A stretch of 64,000 nucleotides of DNA from CAKZML01 sp963823435 (GTDB taxonomy: Bacteria; Pseudomonadota; Gammaproteobacteria; Steroidobacterales; BM003). The notes below the pieces were generated by a model. It made no database searches, was not told where the DNA came from, and was given only the letters and a program-made list of their open reading frames with translations. A program made the position numbers and the translations under genes. Positions within the stretch are counted from its first letter, which is position 1. Each line of letters opens with the position of its first letter. Below, in pieces: positions 34,629 to 43,874 of this stretch. Where the stretch lies: contig CAWGLN010000001.1 in NCBI GenBank assembly GCA_963823435.1, positions 682,001 to 746,000 of the forward strand, in the 5' to 3' direction.

Positions 34629-35180
34629 ATGGCCAGGGACTACAAAGCCACACGCAAGCGCAAGCCAAAAGGCAGACCGGTCCCGGGCTGGGTGTGGATG
34701 CTCTACGGTCTGGGTGTGGGTTTGGCCGTCGCACTCTGGGTCTATATGCATGACCGCCAGGCGGACACGCATGCCGGTATTGCAGACAAGCCCACCCCGG
34801 CCCTGAGCAGCAAGACCGAACCTGAGGAAGAGGACGCGCCCAGCCGCCGTTTCGATTTTTATGACATGCTGCCGCGATTCGAAGTCGTGATCCCGGAAAT
34901 GGAAACCGGAGCGCCTACGCCCAGGGACACGCCGGTTGAAAAGCCCGGCTCCTATGTACTCCAGGCGGGTTCATTCAACAATTATGCGGATGCCGATCGC
35001 ATGAAGGCCAGGCTGGCCCTGCTGGGGGCCGAGGCCAACATCCAGCGGGTGACGATAGATGACAAGACCTGGCACCGGGTACGAGTGGGCCCGATCAAGA
35101 ACCTTGATCAGGTCAACAAGTTGCGGGCACGTATGAGGGACGCCAAGATCGATGTCTTTGTGATTCGCCTCAGTGAATAA
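34629..35180 (+). CDS. SPOR-domain membrane protein (FtsN-like)
   Basis: 183 residues: a basic cytoplasmic start (RDYKATRKRKPKGRP), one membrane helix (WMLYGLGVGLAVALWVYM, about 20-38), a Pro/Glu-rich periplasmic linker and a C-terminal SPOR domain from about residue 108 (SYVLQAGSFNNYADADRMKA, then RVRVGPIKN). SPOR domains bind denuded peptidoglycan at the division septum. The position directly after argS (3-bp gap) is a common place for FtsN-type proteins in gammaproteobacteria. The match to FtsN itself is weak outside the domain. Confidence 0.85.
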   Translation: MARDYKATRKRKPKGRPVPGWVWMLYGLGVGLAVALWVYMHDRQADTHAGIADKPTPALSSKTEPEEEDAPSRRFDFYDMLPRFEVVIPEMETGAPTPRDTPVEKPGSYVLQAGSFNNYADADRMKARLALLGAEANIQRVTIDDKTWHRVRVGPIKNLDQVNKLRARMRDAKIDVFVIRLSE

Positions 35181-36450
35181 TCCAATCAGACGACTGATGG
35201 TCCTGGGCGCCTGCTGCGTAATCGCGGCCTGCGCCGGTCCTGCCCCGGTTGCCGAACCAACCGTCCCGGAAAGCCCCGTGACCAGTCCCCGGACCGACCA
35301 GGCACAGCTTCCGCCGCCAAGCTCCCTGCCCGAACCGGAAATCATAAGCAGTGCTCCTCCGAAGCCACCCCTGACTATTGCCGCTGTAGGCGACCTGATG
35401 TTGGGCACAGATTTCCCGACTGATCGTCTGGCCAGCGATGACGGCGCGGGTCAACTTGCCCAGGCAAGCACCTACCTGGCGGCGGCTGATGTGGCATTTG
35501 GCAACCTGGAGGGCGCACTGCTGGACGGTGGTAAACCCGTCAAGGTGTGCAAGGACCCCAGCCTGTGTTACCTGTTTCGCAGTCCGGTCCGCTACGCGGG
35601 GCATTTGCGCAACGCGGGTTTCGACGTGTTAAGCCTGGCCAACAATCACGCCCGTGATTTCGGCGAAGAGGGTCGTGACTCCAGCATGCAGGCACTGGAT
35701 GAGGTCGGTATTGCCCACAGCGGACGGACCGGAGACCTCGCGGAGTGGCAACATGGGCCCTACCGGCTTGCCATGGCCGCCTTTGCGCCAAATCCGGGAT
35801 CGCATTCCTTGCTGGATTTGGACACGGCAGCCTGCGTGGTTAGCGACCTGGCGGCCAGGAACGACCTGGTGCTGGTTTCCTTCCATGGAGGCGGTGAAGG
35901 CGCCGACGCAATGCACCTGGTCAAGGGTGAGGAATTCTATTACGGCGAGTCCCGCGGTGATGTCGTGGCATTCGCACACCGGATGATAGACGCAGGTGCC
36001 GTCATGGTGATCGGACACGGCCCGCACGTACCCAGGGCTATGGAGTCGTACCGCGGTCATCTGATTGCCTACAGCCTGGGCAACTTCGCCACTTACTACG
36101 GGATCAGCATCAGTGACGACAAGGGCGTTGCTCCTTTACTGCTGGCCACACTTGATGAACACGGTCGACTGATCGAGGGGAAAATTGTTTCCTTCCGGCA
36201 GCAACGGCCTGAAGGGCCCCGGCTGGATGCACGGCAGCGCGCCGGCGTCCTGATTCGCGAGCTTACCCTGGCAGATCTTGCCGGCGGAAACCTGGACTTC
36301 GAACCCGATGGCAGTTTCCGCCAGACGGCTAGTCGTCAGCCCCACCTTGACGAAAATCCACTCCCAGCGCCCGCAGCTTGCGATACAGATGGGTCCGCTC
36401 CATCCCCACCCGTTTCGCCAGTTGACCTACTTTCCCGCCAACCAGAATGA
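35173..36450 (+). CDS. CapA-family (PGA_cap) metallophosphatase-like lipoprotein
   Basis: 425 residues from GTG 35173, overlapping the SPOR stop by 8 bp. Lipoprotein signal ending VIAAC (Cys near 20), then a Pro-rich linker. The CapA/PGA_cap domain is complete: AAVGDLMLG near 71, FGNLEGALL, LSLANNHARDFGEEG, LVSFHGGGEG and VIGHGPHVPRAMESYRG with YSLGNF. The fold is a metal-dependent phosphoesterase; CapA is tied to poly-gamma-glutamate capsule, but most family members have no proven role. The last 40 or so residues overlap ntrX by 122 bp and look non-native. A small indel after about 36310 could have destroyed an original stop near 36330. Confidence 0.82.
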   Translation: MNNPIRRLMVLGACCVIAACAGPAPVAEPTVPESPVTSPRTDQAQLPPPSSLPEPEIISSAPPKPPLTIAAVGDLMLGTDFPTDRLASDDGAGQLAQASTYLAAADVAFGNLEGALLDGGKPVKVCKDPSLCYLFRSPVRYAGHLRNAGFDVLSLANNHARDFGEEGRDSSMQALDEVGIAHSGRTGDLAEWQHGPYRLAMAAFAPNPGSHSLLDLDTAACVVSDLAARNDLVLVSFHGGGEGADAMHLVKGEEFYYGESRGDVVAFAHRMIDAGAVMVIGHGPHVPRAMESYRGHLIAYSLGNFATYYGISISDDKGVAPLLLATLDEHGRLIEGKIVSFRQQRPEGPRLDARQRAGVLIRELTLADLAGGNLDFEPDGSFRQTASRQPHLDENPLPAPAACDTDGSAPSPPVSPVDLLSRQPE

Positions 36451-37690
36451 GTTGCTGCTGCAGGTAGGCTCGCTCGAAATGCTCGCGGGCTTCGCGCAGG
36501 GGCAGGGCCAGGAGATCCTGCTTCACCAGGGGTTCATTTGCGGCCGCGGCAACCTGTAACTCACTCTCGATCTCTGCCAGGGTAATTTGTTCGTCGCCGC
36601 CCGCGATCAGCAGGCGCTCGACCAGGTTCTTCAGCTCCCGCACGTTTCCCGGCCAGGGGTAGTTACGTAAGCGGTTCTGGGCCGCAACATCAAATCGGCG
36701 GTAGGGAAGATTGTCTCTTTCCGCTATCTTGTCGACGTAATGCTGCAGCAACTCCGGCACATCCTCGGAATATTCTCGCAGCGAGGGGATACGTATCCCC
36801 AGTACATTCAAGTGGGATAACAGGTCCCGGCGCACAAGCGAATTTTGCGCCTCCACTGACGGCCTGGCAGAACTCACCAGCCGGAGATTCAACGGTACAA
36901 ATTGTGTCGAGTTCTGGCGTATGAAGCCCCCCTGGTCCAGGACCCCGATCAACACGGTCTGGGCACGTGGGCAGAGATCCTCCAGATCGTTGATATACAG
37001 AGTACCGCCGTGGGCCCGCTCCAGGTAACCTGCGTCTACCGTGTTGTCTTGCGTGCTGCCGAGCAAAAGACTGTCCGCGTTGTCTTCGGTCAGGGAACCT
37101 GCAGCGAGACAGACGAAAGGGCCGCTGGCGCGGTTACTTCTGCTGTGCAAGTAGCGTCCAAAGGCCTCGCGACCCGTGCCGGACTCTCCCAGCAATAACA
37201 CCGGTGAATCGTGGGGCGCGGCGCGTTGAACCTGCTCGCGCAGAGCTTGCATCAGGTCACTTTTGCCGATCGGCGCCATGAATGAAGTGGCCAGATACAA
37301 GGCCGCCGACTGGCGGTTCGGCTTGCCTGCATCCAGTGCTCTTTGCACCGAGCGCAGCAGTTTGGATAGAGACAGGGGCTTCTCGATGAAATCGAACGCA
37401 CCCAGTCGAACGGATTCTATCGCCGCGTCCACCGTGCCGTGGCCAGACATCATGACCACCACACTCTTCAGACCCTCCGCCGCCCACTCCTTCAACAGGG
37501 TAATGCCGTCGGTGCCCGGCATCCAGATATCCAGCAACACCATATCCGGCACTCGCTCGGCGTAGTGCTCGCGAGCCTGCGCGGCGTCCGCCGCCACCCT
37601 GACATCGTAGCCCTCATCGGAAAGAATTTCCTGCAAGAGGCTTCGAATATCGGCCTCGTCATCAACGACCAGTATCTGTGGGGTGCTCAA
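36329..37690 (-). CDS. ntrX: NtrX-type response regulator with degenerate AAA+ domain
   Basis: About 453 residues from TTG 37690, just before the receiver domain; the frame stays open to 37768, but AGAGG 8-12 bp before the TTG fits. The receiver domain has ILVVDDEADIR and phospho-Asp in LLDIWMPGTDG. The central sigma-54-activator domain is unusual: Walker A is GESGTGREAF (Lys replaced by Arg), the GAFTGA loop is missing, and Walker B reads GGTLYINDLEDL instead of LFLDEI. The Fis-type helix-turn-helix (VGQLAKRVGMERTHLYRKLR) is normal. It probably controls transcription without driving sigma-54 ATP-dependent opening. Its partner NtrY is upstream. Confidence 0.88.
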   Translation of the reverse strand: MSTPQILVVDDEADIRSLLQEILSDEGYDVRVAADAAQAREHYAERVPDMVLLDIWMPGTDGITLLKEWAAEGLKSVVVMMSGHGTVDAAIESVRLGAFDFIEKPLSLSKLLRSVQRALDAGKPNRQSAALYLATSFMAPIGKSDLMQALREQVQRAAPHDSPVLLLGESGTGREAFGRYLHSRSNRASGPFVCLAAGSLTEDNADSLLLGSTQDNTVDAGYLERAHGGTLYINDLEDLCPRAQTVLIGVLDQGGFIRQNSTQFVPLNLRLVSSARPSVEAQNSLVRRDLLSHLNVLGIRIPSLREYSEDVPELLQHYVDKIAERDNLPYRRFDVAAQNRLRNYPWPGNVRELKNLVERLLIAGGDEQITLAEIESELQVAAAANEPLVKQDLLALPLREAREHFERAYLQQQLILVGGKVGQLAKRVGMERTHLYRKLRALGVDFRQGGADD

Positions 37691-37693
37691 TTC

Positions 37694-37850
37694 GGGTGCC
37701 TCTGGTTTAATCCCGGCGAAGTGGATTGTAAGTGAAATTGCCGACTTCAGGGTGCTGCGTACAGGCAAGTGGGTCTGCCCGGGGTTCGCAGCGCAAAAGG
37801 CTGGCTCTCAGGATGCGAGTCACGATTTCATGCATGGACATAGAGGGTCC
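37694..37850 (+). repeat. MITE-like dispersed repeat, diverged copy between ntrY and ntrX
   Basis: The left end GGGTGCCTCTGGTTTAATC and the run GTGGATTGTAAGTGAAATTG align with GGGAGCCTCTGATCTATTC and GTAGATTGTTGGCGAAAAG of copy 2. The right end is weak (CATAGAGGGTCC). It lies in tandem with the better preserved copy at 37861-38022. Its left end, read on the minus strand, provides the AGAGG before the ntrX start. Confidence 0.5.
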
Positions 37851-37860
37851 TGATGTTCTT

Positions 37861-38022
37861 AGGAGCCTCTTATTTATTCTGGGCTTAGCAGATTGCGAGT
37901 CAAAAAATACAGATTCAAGGCGCCGATCGCACGTAGTAGTGGGGCTACTGCGAAGATTGGTAACGCAGAAGCCGGGGTTTTTGGCCGCAAGATACAAGTT
38001 CATGAATAAATCAGAGGCTCCC
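37861..38022 (+). repeat. MITE-like dispersed repeat, copy 3 (complete, best preserved ends)
   Basis: About 160 bp with 18-bp near-perfect inverted ends: GGAGCCTCTTATTTATTC at the left and, as reverse complement of the right end, GGAGCCTCTGATTTATTC. CTTA stands directly outside both ends (left 37858-37861, right 38022-38025), a possible 4-bp target duplication. The inside matches copy 2 closely (CGCACGTAGTAGTGGGGCTA, GCCGCAAGATACAAGTTCAT). It lies between ntrY and ntrX. Confidence 0.88.
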
Positions 38023-38032
38023 TTATTAGGCT

Positions 38033-40240
38033 CTACCTGCGAAGCAGTCGCGGCATCATCGCATTTCGCGATGCCTCGTTCAGAGGCAATACAATTTCGA
38101 TCCGTGCTCCACCGGCCTCGCCATTGCGGGCGTCGATAATTCCGCCATGTTCTTCAATCAGCTTCTTTACGATAGCCAGGCCAAGACCGGTCCCTTTTGG
38201 CTTCGAGGTCACATAGGGGTCGAACAACTGGTTTACGTTCTTCATATCGAATCCCGGACCGTTGTCTTCCACCGTCAACTCGACCGCCTGGTAGTCCTCG
38301 GCTTGTCGAAAACGCGTTATAAGATGGATTTCGCCCTGATCGCTTCCAGTCAGGGCCTCCACCGAATTACGAATCAGGTTGTGCAGAATCTGGCGCAAGC
38401 GGCCACGATCCGCTTCCACCGGTGGAATATCCCGATCCAGATTCATGTACAGGGTGATGCCAAAATCCCGTGCGCGGTAAAGGTCACCCACCTCCATTAC
38501 GATTTCGTTCACATCCAGCATGGCCAGATCCAGGTCCGGGGCCCGAGCGTAGTCGCGGAAGGCATCGACCATTTCCTTCATGGCTTCCACCTGTTGAACG
38601 ATGATGTGGGTGGCCCGATCCAGCACCTGCCCCTCCTCTTCGCCCATGCTCCCCAGGTATTTCCTGCGTAATCTCTCCGCAGATAACTGGATGGGTGTCA
38701 GTGGATTCTTGATTTCGTGGGCCAGGCGGCGCGCCACCTCGGCCCAGGCGGCATCACGTTGACCTTGCAGCAACGCGGTAATGTCATCAAACACCGCGAC
38801 CACGCCGCCATCGTTATCTGACTCACCCGGCAATGCACTACAGGCAAAAATAATTACCCGACTTCCGAACTCTCCACGCAGGGCAATTTGCTCTCGCCAC
38901 TCCGTCCGTCCCTTGCGCAGCTGCGGCTCAACGGCATCCACAAACTGCCGCAGCAGCGAGTTTTGCCTGGCCAGTTCCGGCAGTGCCTGGCCCACGGAAT
39001 GCTCAAGTTCCACACCCAGGATTGCCCCTGCGGCCTGGTTGGCCGTGTGTACGACCATACCCCGATCCATGGAAATCACGCCCGTGGACAAACGCGCAAG
39101 AATAATGGCGAGACGCGAACGCTCTGCCTCCACTTGATGCTCATGATGCAGCGCTTCTTCCCGGGCCCGCGCGAGCTTGCGTGTCATGTCATTGAAGGAG
39201 TCCACCAGGAAACCAAGCTCATCCCGGGACTGCTGCGGCAGTCGCACATCGAAATCGCCCTTGGCTACCGCCCGCGTGCCCGCCAACAGGTCCGGGATAG
39301 GCGCAAGCAAAATTCTTGATACCAGAAAGGCGCCGTTTATGGCCAGGAGCAGGGCAAGAAACAGGACCAGGGAAAGGGTCAGCGTAAAGCTGGTCTTCAA
39401 GGGCTGACGCAGGTATTTCAGCTCACCGTATTTGTCATAGGCGAGCAGCACACCGTCGGCCAGGCGACTTAATCGCTCGGGCACCGGGTATTCGACGATC
39501 AGCACCCGGGTCTCGGTGCCTGGCCCAAGCTCCATCAAGGGGGCGGCTGTGATGATCAGATAACCACCCTCGGGCATGGGCTCAAGCCGGACATAGTCCA
39601 GCCCCTGCCGGGTCTGGAGCAATATTTCCGCTACCTTGCGAATTGGTGCGAAACCTCCGGCCCGTTCCGAACTGGTTGCGACGATGCGACTGTTGGCGCT
39701 GGCGATGGTGACTTCCAGGGCGCCGTTTTCGCGCCGCAGCAGGCTCATTTCCTGGACCAGCTGGGAATCCGGCCAACGACCCAGGATTCCGGACATGGCA
39801 CGGGTGCGTTCCATGTACTCGCGCTTGCGCAATTCCAACGCCGTGCGGCTGAGCTCAAGGGCCTGGCTAAGACCCTCGTCGATTTCGACGTTGAACCAGC
39901 TCTCAATGCCGCGGTTCAAAAACTGTACGGAAAAATAGAACACGACCAGGACCGGCAGAACCGCCAGCACAGAAAACATGGTCACCATGCGGGTTCTGAG
40001 ACGGGAGCCGGGAACCAGTTGGCGATAGTCCCGCAGCAGGCGCACGAGATTGCCGCCAATCAGCACCAGTAAAACCAGGGCGCCCACGCCATTGATCAGC
40101 AGCATGGCCTCGTGGGTGCGGGAAAACTGGGCCCAGTTCTGGGTGGTTTCGGCCAGCAAGTAGAGCGAGCTGCCCCAAAGGAAAGCCCCGGCGATCAATA
40201 ACGATCGGAATGCAAATCGCCTCAGGGCTTGAGTGGCCAT
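38033..40240 (-). CDS. ntrY: NtrY-type membrane sensor histidine kinase
   Basis: About 735 residues; ATG 40240 is preferred over TTG 40249. Membrane helices at about 13-33, 50-70 and 85-105, a periplasmic sensor region to about 285, another helix (LTLSLVLFLALLLAINGAFLV), then HAMP, PAS, HisKA and HATPase domains. The phospho-His lies in RRLAHEIKNPLTPIQLSAERL, with N-box LRQILHNLIRNSVEAL, G1 DNGPGFD and G2 KGTGLGLAIVKKL. NtrY/NtrX pairs respond to nitrogen, redox or envelope conditions depending on the species. Two repeat copies now separate it from ntrX. Confidence 0.93.
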   Translation of the reverse strand: MATQALRRFAFRSLLIAGAFLWGSSLYLLAETTQNWAQFSRTHEAMLLINGVGALVLLVLIGGNLVRLLRDYRQLVPGSRLRTRMVTMFSVLAVLPVLVVFYFSVQFLNRGIESWFNVEIDEGLSQALELSRTALELRKREYMERTRAMSGILGRWPDSQLVQEMSLLRRENGALEVTIASANSRIVATSSERAGGFAPIRKVAEILLQTRQGLDYVRLEPMPEGGYLIITAAPLMELGPGTETRVLIVEYPVPERLSRLADGVLLAYDKYGELKYLRQPLKTSFTLTLSLVLFLALLLAINGAFLVSRILLAPIPDLLAGTRAVAKGDFDVRLPQQSRDELGFLVDSFNDMTRKLARAREEALHHEHQVEAERSRLAIILARLSTGVISMDRGMVVHTANQAAGAILGVELEHSVGQALPELARQNSLLRQFVDAVEPQLRKGRTEWREQIALRGEFGSRVIIFACSALPGESDNDGGVVAVFDDITALLQGQRDAAWAEVARRLAHEIKNPLTPIQLSAERLRRKYLGSMGEEEGQVLDRATHIIVQQVEAMKEMVDAFRDYARAPDLDLAMLDVNEIVMEVGDLYRARDFGITLYMNLDRDIPPVEADRGRLRQILHNLIRNSVEALTGSDQGEIHLITRFRQAEDYQAVELTVEDNGPGFDMKNVNQLFDPYVTSKPKGTGLGLAIVKKLIEEHGGIIDARNGEAGGARIEIVLPLNEASRNAMMPRLLRR

Positions 40241-40821
40241 CGGTACCAATCACTCTCGGTACGCAAATCCCCCCACCAGAAGGTCATCCAGCGAATAGCA
40301 CCGGGAAGATCTCGAAGTTCCAGCACCGAACGCAGGGAGACCTCATAAGGCAGGTCTGGCTCAAGGAGGGATTCGTCGATCAGGGGCAGCTGGTTTATGT
40401 GCCCGATTTCATCAAGCGCCTCAGCCAGCGTAAAGAAACTGAATTGCTCACCACTGTTGAAGTTGAGTACGAGGTAACGCTGGGTCAGGGCATGAAACTC
40501 AAGTTCCGCCAACTGGTGCAAGGAAGCCACTTCACTGTCCAGCCACCAGCGCCGCTTTTGGGCAAGCTGGATCTCCAGTTCCAGACGCAAAGGCACGCCG
40601 TTGTGCAAAGCCTCCCTCGCGGGATCACTCAGGCGAAAACTCACCCGCCCGTTCAGGTAGTACACCCCCTCGCGAAATTCCGTGTATACCGAGCGGACTT
40701 CAAAATGTCCGTCTCCTGAAGCCGCAGCAGCCGGATTTGCGAACAGGAATAAAAGCAGCGCAAGGTACCATCCCGCACCCGCTCGCCGACTAACTGATTC
40801 CTGCATACTCATCCGGATCAC
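40222..40821 (-). CDS. DUF4390 domain protein
   Basis: Up to 199 residues; the start may be GTG 40821 or ATG 40812. An N-terminal signal peptide (AGAGWYLALLLFLFANPAAAA) leads to an exported beta-rich domain: FEVRSVYTEFREGVYYLNGRV, VPLRLELEIQLAQKRRWWLD, ALTQRYLVLNFNSGEQFSFF. These are hallmarks of DUF4390, found almost always between rsmB and ntrY in gammaproteobacteria. The function is unknown; the linkage suggests a periplasmic partner of the NtrY sensor. It overlaps ntrY by about 19 bp. Confidence 0.85.
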   Translation of the reverse strand: MIRMSMQESVSRRAGAGWYLALLLFLFANPAAAASGDGHFEVRSVYTEFREGVYYLNGRVSFRLSDPAREALHNGVPLRLELEIQLAQKRRWWLDSEVASLHQLAELEFHALTQRYLVLNFNSGEQFSFFTLAEALDEIGHINQLPLIDESLLEPDLPYEVSLRSVLELRDLPGAIRWMTFWWGDLRTESDWYRWPLKP

Positions 40822-40828
40822 TTACTGC

Positions 40829-42161
40829 TTACCGCTTGGTCAAGGCCACATAATAGAAGCCGTCGGCCGCCGAGTCACCCGGCAATATCTGGTAACCATA
40901 TTGCAAATGCGAGGCCACGTCCTGTAGAACAGGTAAATTCAACTCCTCAGCGTCGTCGCTCCAGGCAAGAAAGTCCGGAGACGACGCTCTCATTTTCCTC
41001 CCGAACTACAGAGCAGGTCGTATAGACCAGCCTGCCGCCCCTGGCCAGCAAAGGCCAGAGAGCGCGGATCATGGTTGCCTGTCGCCGGGCAAGCTCGGAG
41101 ATATCCTCAGGCCGCCGCAGCCACTTGATGTCCGGGTGTCTTCGAATAACGCCGGTAGCGCTGCAGGGCGCGTCCAGCAGGATCCTGTCGAACGGCCTAC
41201 CATCCCACCAACTATCCGGGTCGCTGACGTCTGCCTCCACCACCTGGGCCTGATACCCACCGCGCGCCAAATTCTGACGCAGACGCTGCAGCCGCTCTCC
41301 CGACTGATCCAGTGCAAGCAGGTCCAGTGATCCACCCGCCAACTCGAACAGGTGGGCGGTCTTGTTGCCGGGAGCCGCACACGCGTCAAGCACCCTCTCT
41401 CCCGCCTGCGGGTCAAGGCAAAACCCCGCGAGCTGGGCAGCGCCATCCTGCACCGAGATTCTGCCGCCATCAAATCCGGGCAGTCGCTCTACGTCCATGC
41501 CTTGTTCCAGCACCAGGGCAGCCGGGAAAGCGGCTGGCATGATGGCGGTACGTTCGCATTCGGTCTCAAGCGTCCGTGCATAATCCTCGCGCCCGCCCTG
41601 CTGCAGATTCACTCTCAGCCAGAAGGGGGCCTGCTGGTTATTGGCCGAAAGAATGTCTTCCCAGCACTCGGGCCAGTCCTGTTGTATGCGCTCCAGCAAC
41701 CAGCCCGGATGTGCATGACGCAGGGCGGGTTGCTTGTTCAGCTCCCCTAGCACCTTCGCACCCTCCCTCTGGCTCCTGCGCAATATGGCATTGACCATAC
41801 CGGCCGCCCGCGGATGACCGAGCTTGCGCGCAGCGCTTACTGTTTCCGACACCACAGCATGGTCCGGGGTCGACAGGTAATGCTGCTCGTACAGGCCACA
41901 CACCATCAGCGCATTCAGCACCTGCTGCTTGCGTGGCACCGGCCGGCCCAGGAAGCTGGAAAGCAAGCCATCCATTCGGCTGTACCAGCGCAAGGAGCCA
42001 TACACCAGTGCGCCCAGCAAACGACGGTCGGGATCACGCTCCAGCGAAGCCTGTACCTGCGACAGGTTGTCGGACAAGGATCTACCGTGGTGCACCACGC
42101 CGGAAATCAATTTGGCAGCTTCAGCCCTCAGGTCGGCCGAGCTACTCATGCGCCCAGGCAA
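40829..42161 (-). CDS. rsmB: 16S rRNA (cytosine(967)-C(5))-methyltransferase, one frameshift
   Basis: The main frame 42161-about 40970 ends early. The correct C-terminus continues in another frame to TAA at 40829-40831 (FLAWSDDAEELNLPVLQD ... DGFYYVALTKR), giving about 443 residues. The N-terminal NusB-like domain is followed by the methyltransferase: LDACAAPGNKTAHL for SAM, the catalytic Cys regions LLDAPCSATGVIRRHPD and YTTCSVVREEN. The break is a single indel just after ENESVVSG. It overlaps fmt by 16 bp. Confidence 0.92.
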
Positions 42162-43084
42162 ACATGGTTGAGGGCGTGGGCGCCGGCAAATTCGCGGGCC
42201 GTAACAGGACGCCTGCCCGGCATTTGCACCTGCAGCAGGCGCAGCAATCCCTCGCCCGTGGCGATCACCACTCCGTTCTTGTCGCTAGCGACCACGCTTC
42301 CGGGCGCAGCGTCGCTACAACCCGACTCCGGCTGTGCCGACCAGATTCTCAGGCGCTGGCCCTGGTAAAGAGTTTCCGCCACCGGCCAGGGATTGAAGGC
42401 CCTTATCCTGAGCCAGATTGCGGCTGCGGTGTCGGTCCAGTCTATCCTCGCCTCAGCCTTGTCCAGCTTGTCGGCGTAACACGCACCCTCGGTGGTCTGC
42501 GGTACCGGACCGGATTGCCCGGCCAGGATAACGGGTAAAGCCCTCAACAAAGCACCCGCGCCGATCGCCGCCAGCTTGTCATGCAGGCTGCCGCCCGTAT
42601 CCTCGTCAGTAATGTCCAGTTTCTCTCGCAACCACACCGGTCCGGTGTCCAGTCCCGCATCCATTTGCATGATGCAGACGCCGGTCCGGGTATCGCCAGC
42701 CAGGATGGCACGCTGGATGGGCGCCGCGCCGCGCCAGCGAGGCAGTAATGAGGCATGAATATTGATGCAGCCAAGACGCGGGATTGCCAGCACGCGGCGG
42801 GGGACGATCAAACCGTAGGCAACGACCACCATCATGTCCGGTTGCAGGTCCCGCAGGTCCCGGGCAACGTCCTCCGTACGCAGGGACTCGGGTTGTGCGA
42901 TAGCCAGACCCAGATCCCGGGCGCGCATCTTGACCGGACCCGGACTGGGTTTGCGGCCACGGCCCGCCGGGCGGTCAGGCTGGGTAAGCACCAGTGACAC
43001 GCGGTGTCCGGAAGAATGCAGGGCGTCCAGGGCCGGCACCGAGAATTCGGGCGTACCCGCAAACACAATGTTTAGCGCAGGCAA
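42146..43084 (-). CDS. fmt: Methionyl-tRNA formyltransferase
   Basis: 312 residues, intact, from TTG 43084. It formylates Met-tRNA(fMet) with 10-formyl-THF to start translation. The N-terminal formyltransferase domain shows IVFAGTPEFSVPALDAL, NIHASLLPRWRGAAPIQRAI and MQMDAGLDTGPVWL; the C-terminal OB-like domain shows IWLRIRAFNPWPVAET. The gap to def is about 6 bp, so the pair def-fmt is coupled and continues into rsmB. Confidence 0.96.
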   Translation of the reverse strand: MPALNIVFAGTPEFSVPALDALHSSGHRVSLVLTQPDRPAGRGRKPSPGPVKMRARDLGLAIAQPESLRTEDVARDLRDLQPDMMVVVAYGLIVPRRVLAIPRLGCINIHASLLPRWRGAAPIQRAILAGDTRTGVCIMQMDAGLDTGPVWLREKLDITDEDTGGSLHDKLAAIGAGALLRALPVILAGQSGPVPQTTEGACYADKLDKAEARIDWTDTAAAIWLRIRAFNPWPVAETLYQGQRLRIWSAQPESGCSDAAPGSVVASDKNGVVIATGEGLLRLLQVQMPGRRPVTAREFAGAHALNHVCLGA

Positions 43085-43090
43085 GGAAGC

Positions 43091-43642
43091 CTACAGCCTG
43101 TCCGGGTGGTCACCGGAAACCGTTACCGGTACCGGCGACTCGGAGGCGGTCTTTCGGGCTTTTTCTATTTTCTTGCGAATACGCTGGCGCTTGAGTTCGG
43201 ACAGGTAGTCCACAAACAGCTTGCCTTCAAGGTGATCCATTTCGTGCTGGATGCAAACCGCCAGCAAACCCTCGGCCTCTAGCTGCACTGGTTTGCCGTT
43301 CCGATCAAGCGCTTTCACCTTGATAGACTCTGCTCGCGCCACTTTTTCATAGATCTCCGGAACCGACAAACAGCCTTCATCCGACCAGGCGTCACCCTCA
43401 GACTCCAGGATCTCCGGATTGATCAGGACCAGGGGCTGGGAGTTGTCGTCACTGACATCCGTCACCAACACGCGCTGGTGCACATTAACCTGGGTGGCCG
43501 CCAGGCCAATGCCCGGCGCAGCGTACATGGTCTCAAACATGTCATCGATAAGAGCACGGGTTTTATCGGTGACTTCATCAACCTTTGCGGCCACCGTTCT
43601 GAGGCGTGGATCCGGGTATTCCAGTATTTGTAACTTTGCCAT
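43091..43642 (-). CDS. def: Peptide deformylase
   Basis: 183 residues. It removes the formyl group from nascent proteins. All three motifs are intact: GIGLAATQ at 44-51, EGCLSVP with metal ligand Cys91, and HEMDH with His133 and His137. The C-terminal tail is slightly longer than in E. coli and basic (LKRQRIRKKIEKARK). It is the first gene of the minus-strand run def-fmt-rsmB-DUF4390-ntrY-ntrX. About 230 bp separate it from the divergent lysM gene. Confidence 0.97.
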   Translation of the reverse strand: MAKLQILEYPDPRLRTVAAKVDEVTDKTRALIDDMFETMYAAPGIGLAATQVNVHQRVLVTDVSDDNSQPLVLINPEILESEGDAWSDEGCLSVPEIYEKVARAESIKVKALDRNGKPVQLEAEGLLAVCIQHEMDHLEGKLFVDYLSELKRQRIRKKIEKARKTASESPVPVTVSGDHPDRL

Positions 43643-43874
43643 GTCGAGTCAGTTCTTCAATTCGTGTATTTTCGAGGAAATGCTGCTAAAGTTCTTGACG
43701 ATTCAGGGAGTATTGTCTGAATTTTGCGAACCGTGTCACATCAGCCCCTTACAGGGCGGTAGACACTTAGAGCAGTAACAATAGTGCCGGAATCCAATAA
43801 CCGGAATCATTATAACAACGCGGGCTGCCATATAGGCAGTAGTGTACAGACAGACGGAAGGAGCGATCCAGATC

